A stretch of 43,427 nucleotides of DNA. It comes from CAZDET01 sp964504335. Lineage in GTDB: Bacteria > Bacteroidota > Bacteroidia > Chitinophagales > Saprospiraceae. The translations under genes were made by a program, and so were the position numbers. Location: the NCBI GenBank assembly GCA_964504335.1, contig CAZDET010000043.1, positions 1-43,427 on the forward strand, in the 5' to 3' direction. Below the pieces are notes generated by a model that had not been told where the DNA came from, searched no databases, and was given only the letters and a program-made list of their open reading frames with translations. This document shows positions 42,159 to 43,427 of this stretch, one piece after another (the stretch's first letter is position 1; every line of letters begins with the position of its first letter).

Positions 42159-43427
42159 ATGCCTCCAGGCGAACCACGCGGTATCGGCAGACAAGAAGGC
42201 ACGCCAGAAGGGCCCGGCTCCGGTACCTCCTGGCTGCTCGGTATCGGAATTAGCGCCTACCGGCACTTCACGCCGCTGCACAATGCGGTGAAGGACGTCA
42301 AGGATTTGCTCACCCTGTTGCAGGATCAGTACGGACTGGCACCCGAACGAGTGCGCACCCTCTTCGACGAGGCGGCCACCCGCGACGGCATCATCGATGC
42401 CCTGGAGGAATTGATCCAGGTGGTACAGCCTACCGACAAGCTCATCATTTACTACTCGGGCCACGGCCATCTGCAGGAGCGCACCAAGCGGGCCTTCTGG
42501 ATTCCGCAGGATGCCCAACGGGGGCGCACGGCCAGCTACATTCCCAATTCGACAATTCGCGATTACATCAAGGTGATCGACTCGCTGCACACGCTGCTCA
42601 TCTCCGATTCCTGCTTTTCGGGATCGCTCTTCGTGCGGGGCACGAACCGCTCCGATGCGGCTGCCGACGAGCTGGAGCAGCGCCGCTCGCGCTGGGGGCT
42701 CGTGTCGGGCCGCCACGACGAGGAGGTCTACGACGGCGAGCCGGGCACCAACAGCCCCTTTGCGGCCAGCATTTTGCGGGTGCTGAAACGCAACCAAAAG
42801 GATAAGCTGAACGTCGCCCGCCTGGCCGATGAGGTAGTGGAAATGACCCGCTCCAACTACCGCCAATTGCCGGAGGGCAACCCCCTCTTTGGCGTCAACC
42901 ACAACGGCGGGCAATACATCTTCCGCCTGGTAGGCAGCGAAGCCAACCTCTGGGAGCGCTGCCGCACCGCCCCTTCCATCGCTACCCTCGATACCTACCT
43001 CGATCGCTACCCCAGGGGTCCGCACGCCCAGGAAGCCCTGCGGCAGCTCACACAGCTGCAGGAGGCCGAGGCCTGGCGGGAAGCCGAGCGGATCGATGAA
43101 ATCTACGCCTACCGGACCTTCCTGAATCGCTTTCCGCAGGGCGATCGGGCCGCCGACGCGCGGGCGCGCATCCGGGCGCTGAAGGAGGAAAACCAACACC
43201 GGCAGGAACAACAAGTCTGGGAGCGCGTGCGCGCGCAGGATGATGCGGCCGGCTACCGCGACTACCTGCGCGCCTACCCCAGCGGGCGGCATAGCGCGGA
43301 GGCCACCCAACGGCTGCGCCAGTTGGAGGAGCTAGAAGCCGAAGCCCTGCGGGATGGCCGCATTCAGGCAGACTGGGAGCGGACGCAGCAGCAGCATACC
43401 GTGGCGGCCGAGCCGGCCGATGGTACC
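42159..43427 (+). CDS. Caspase-family (C14) protease with tandem helical repeats, 3' truncated
   Basis: The frame is open from ATG 42159 to the end of the window (423 codons, no stop), so only the N-terminal part is seen. Residues 24-255 are a caspase-like p20/p10 region: LLGIGISAYRHFTPLHNAVKD, catalytic His102 in YYSGHGH, catalytic Cys152 in LISDSCFSGS, and WGLVSGRHDEEVYD. From 265 onward there are at least three units of 41-48 residues starting at Trp265, Trp306 and Trp354, each with a YLxxYPxG...A...L core, separated by Glu/Gln-rich stretches. They look like TPR-related protein-binding helices. No signal peptide: cytosolic. GC content is higher than in the neighbours. Further C-terminal domains are beyond the window. 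Bacterial caspases act in defence-linked cell suicide and signalling; the role here is inference. Confidence 0.85.
   Translation, partial: MPPGEPRGIGRQEGTPEGPGSGTSWLLGIGISAYRHFTPLHNAVKDVKDLLTLLQDQYGLAPERVRTLFDEAATRDGIIDALEELIQVVQPTDKLIIYYSGHGHLQERTKRAFWIPQDAQRGRTASYIPNSTIRDYIKVIDSLHTLLISDSCFSGSLFVRGTNRSDAAADELEQRRSRWGLVSGRHDEEVYDGEPGTNSPFAASILRVLKRNQKDKLNVARLADEVVEMTRSNYRQLPEGNPLFGVNHNGGQYIFRLVGSEANLWERCRTAPSIATLDTYLDRYPRGPHAQEALRQLTQLQEAEAWREAERIDEIYAYRTFLNRFPQGDRAADARARIRALKEENQHRQEQQVWERVRAQDDAAGYRDYLRAYPSGRHSAEATQRLRQLEELEAEALRDGRIQADWERTQQQHTVAAEPADGT

Noticed and set aside
42024..43310. Long 428-codon open frame on the minus strand
   Set aside because: It is antisense to the caspase gene. 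The plus frame shows clear caspase motifs and repeats; the minus frame is a by-product of high GC codon use and has no protein-like motifs.

Overview
The window reads as a chromosomal segment of a Bacteroidota member. The best guess is the Saprospiria/Lewinella group, by inference from the gene set and a GC content of roughly 53-56%. Supporting signs are several TTTG-N19/20-TAnnTTTG promoters, few Shine-Dalgarno sequences, a one-piece hybrid two-component regulator ending in an AraC domain, a CxxxY-type CcmE, a futalosine-type UbiA prenyltransferase, a DUF2520 protein, a Bacteroidetes-length PurM, and many lipoproteins. It is a draft assembly: a 100-N gap lies at 3808-3907.

Layout. 1-4.7 kb: a large lipoprotein-type hybrid sensor kinase/AraC regulator, a stand-alone AraC domain, the assembly gap flanked by an exact 55-bp duplication, and a secreted-protein gene whose signal peptide and body are in different frames. 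4.8-8.7 kb: an NlpC/P60-like hydrolase, an S9 peptidase, and ftsE (opposite strand). 8.8-13 kb: cytochrome c maturation genes ccmE-ccmF and a DUF2520 protein. 13-24 kb, all minus strand: a TPR/PD40/SPOR envelope protein, an FGE-like lipoprotein, mqnP-like UbiA, a palindromic MITE-like element, a DUF1573 lipoprotein, and the likely operon topA-DUF3467-amidase-polX, with a small Lys/Cys-rich protein upstream of topA. 24-30 kb: FMN reductase, UPF0173 metallo-hydrolase, parA-parB, a SUKH protein, a GDPD lipoprotein and purM. 30-35 kb: an M23 peptidase, then an OmpA-type lipoprotein coupled to a large secreted protein of unknown function. 34.8-38.8 kb, minus: clpC, then infC-rpmI-rplT. 39-41.6 kb: a STAS protein, rnz and dinB. 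41.7-43.4 kb: tRNA-Lys with a clear promoter and terminator, a decayed PIN-like fragment, and the 5' part of a caspase-family gene that runs off the window.

Most of the window is housekeeping and envelope biology. The most system-like candidate is the caspase-like protease with C-terminal tandem helical repeats just beyond tRNA-Lys. It may be an effector of a multi-gene system beyond the window, but its partners cannot be seen. Other points of interest are the 194-bp palindromic element in front of mqnP, the CxxxY CcmE, a PolX whose polymerase metal-binding site looks lost, a strong terminator 22 nt before a TTG-initiated infC, and the paired OmpA lipoprotein and putative barrel protein.
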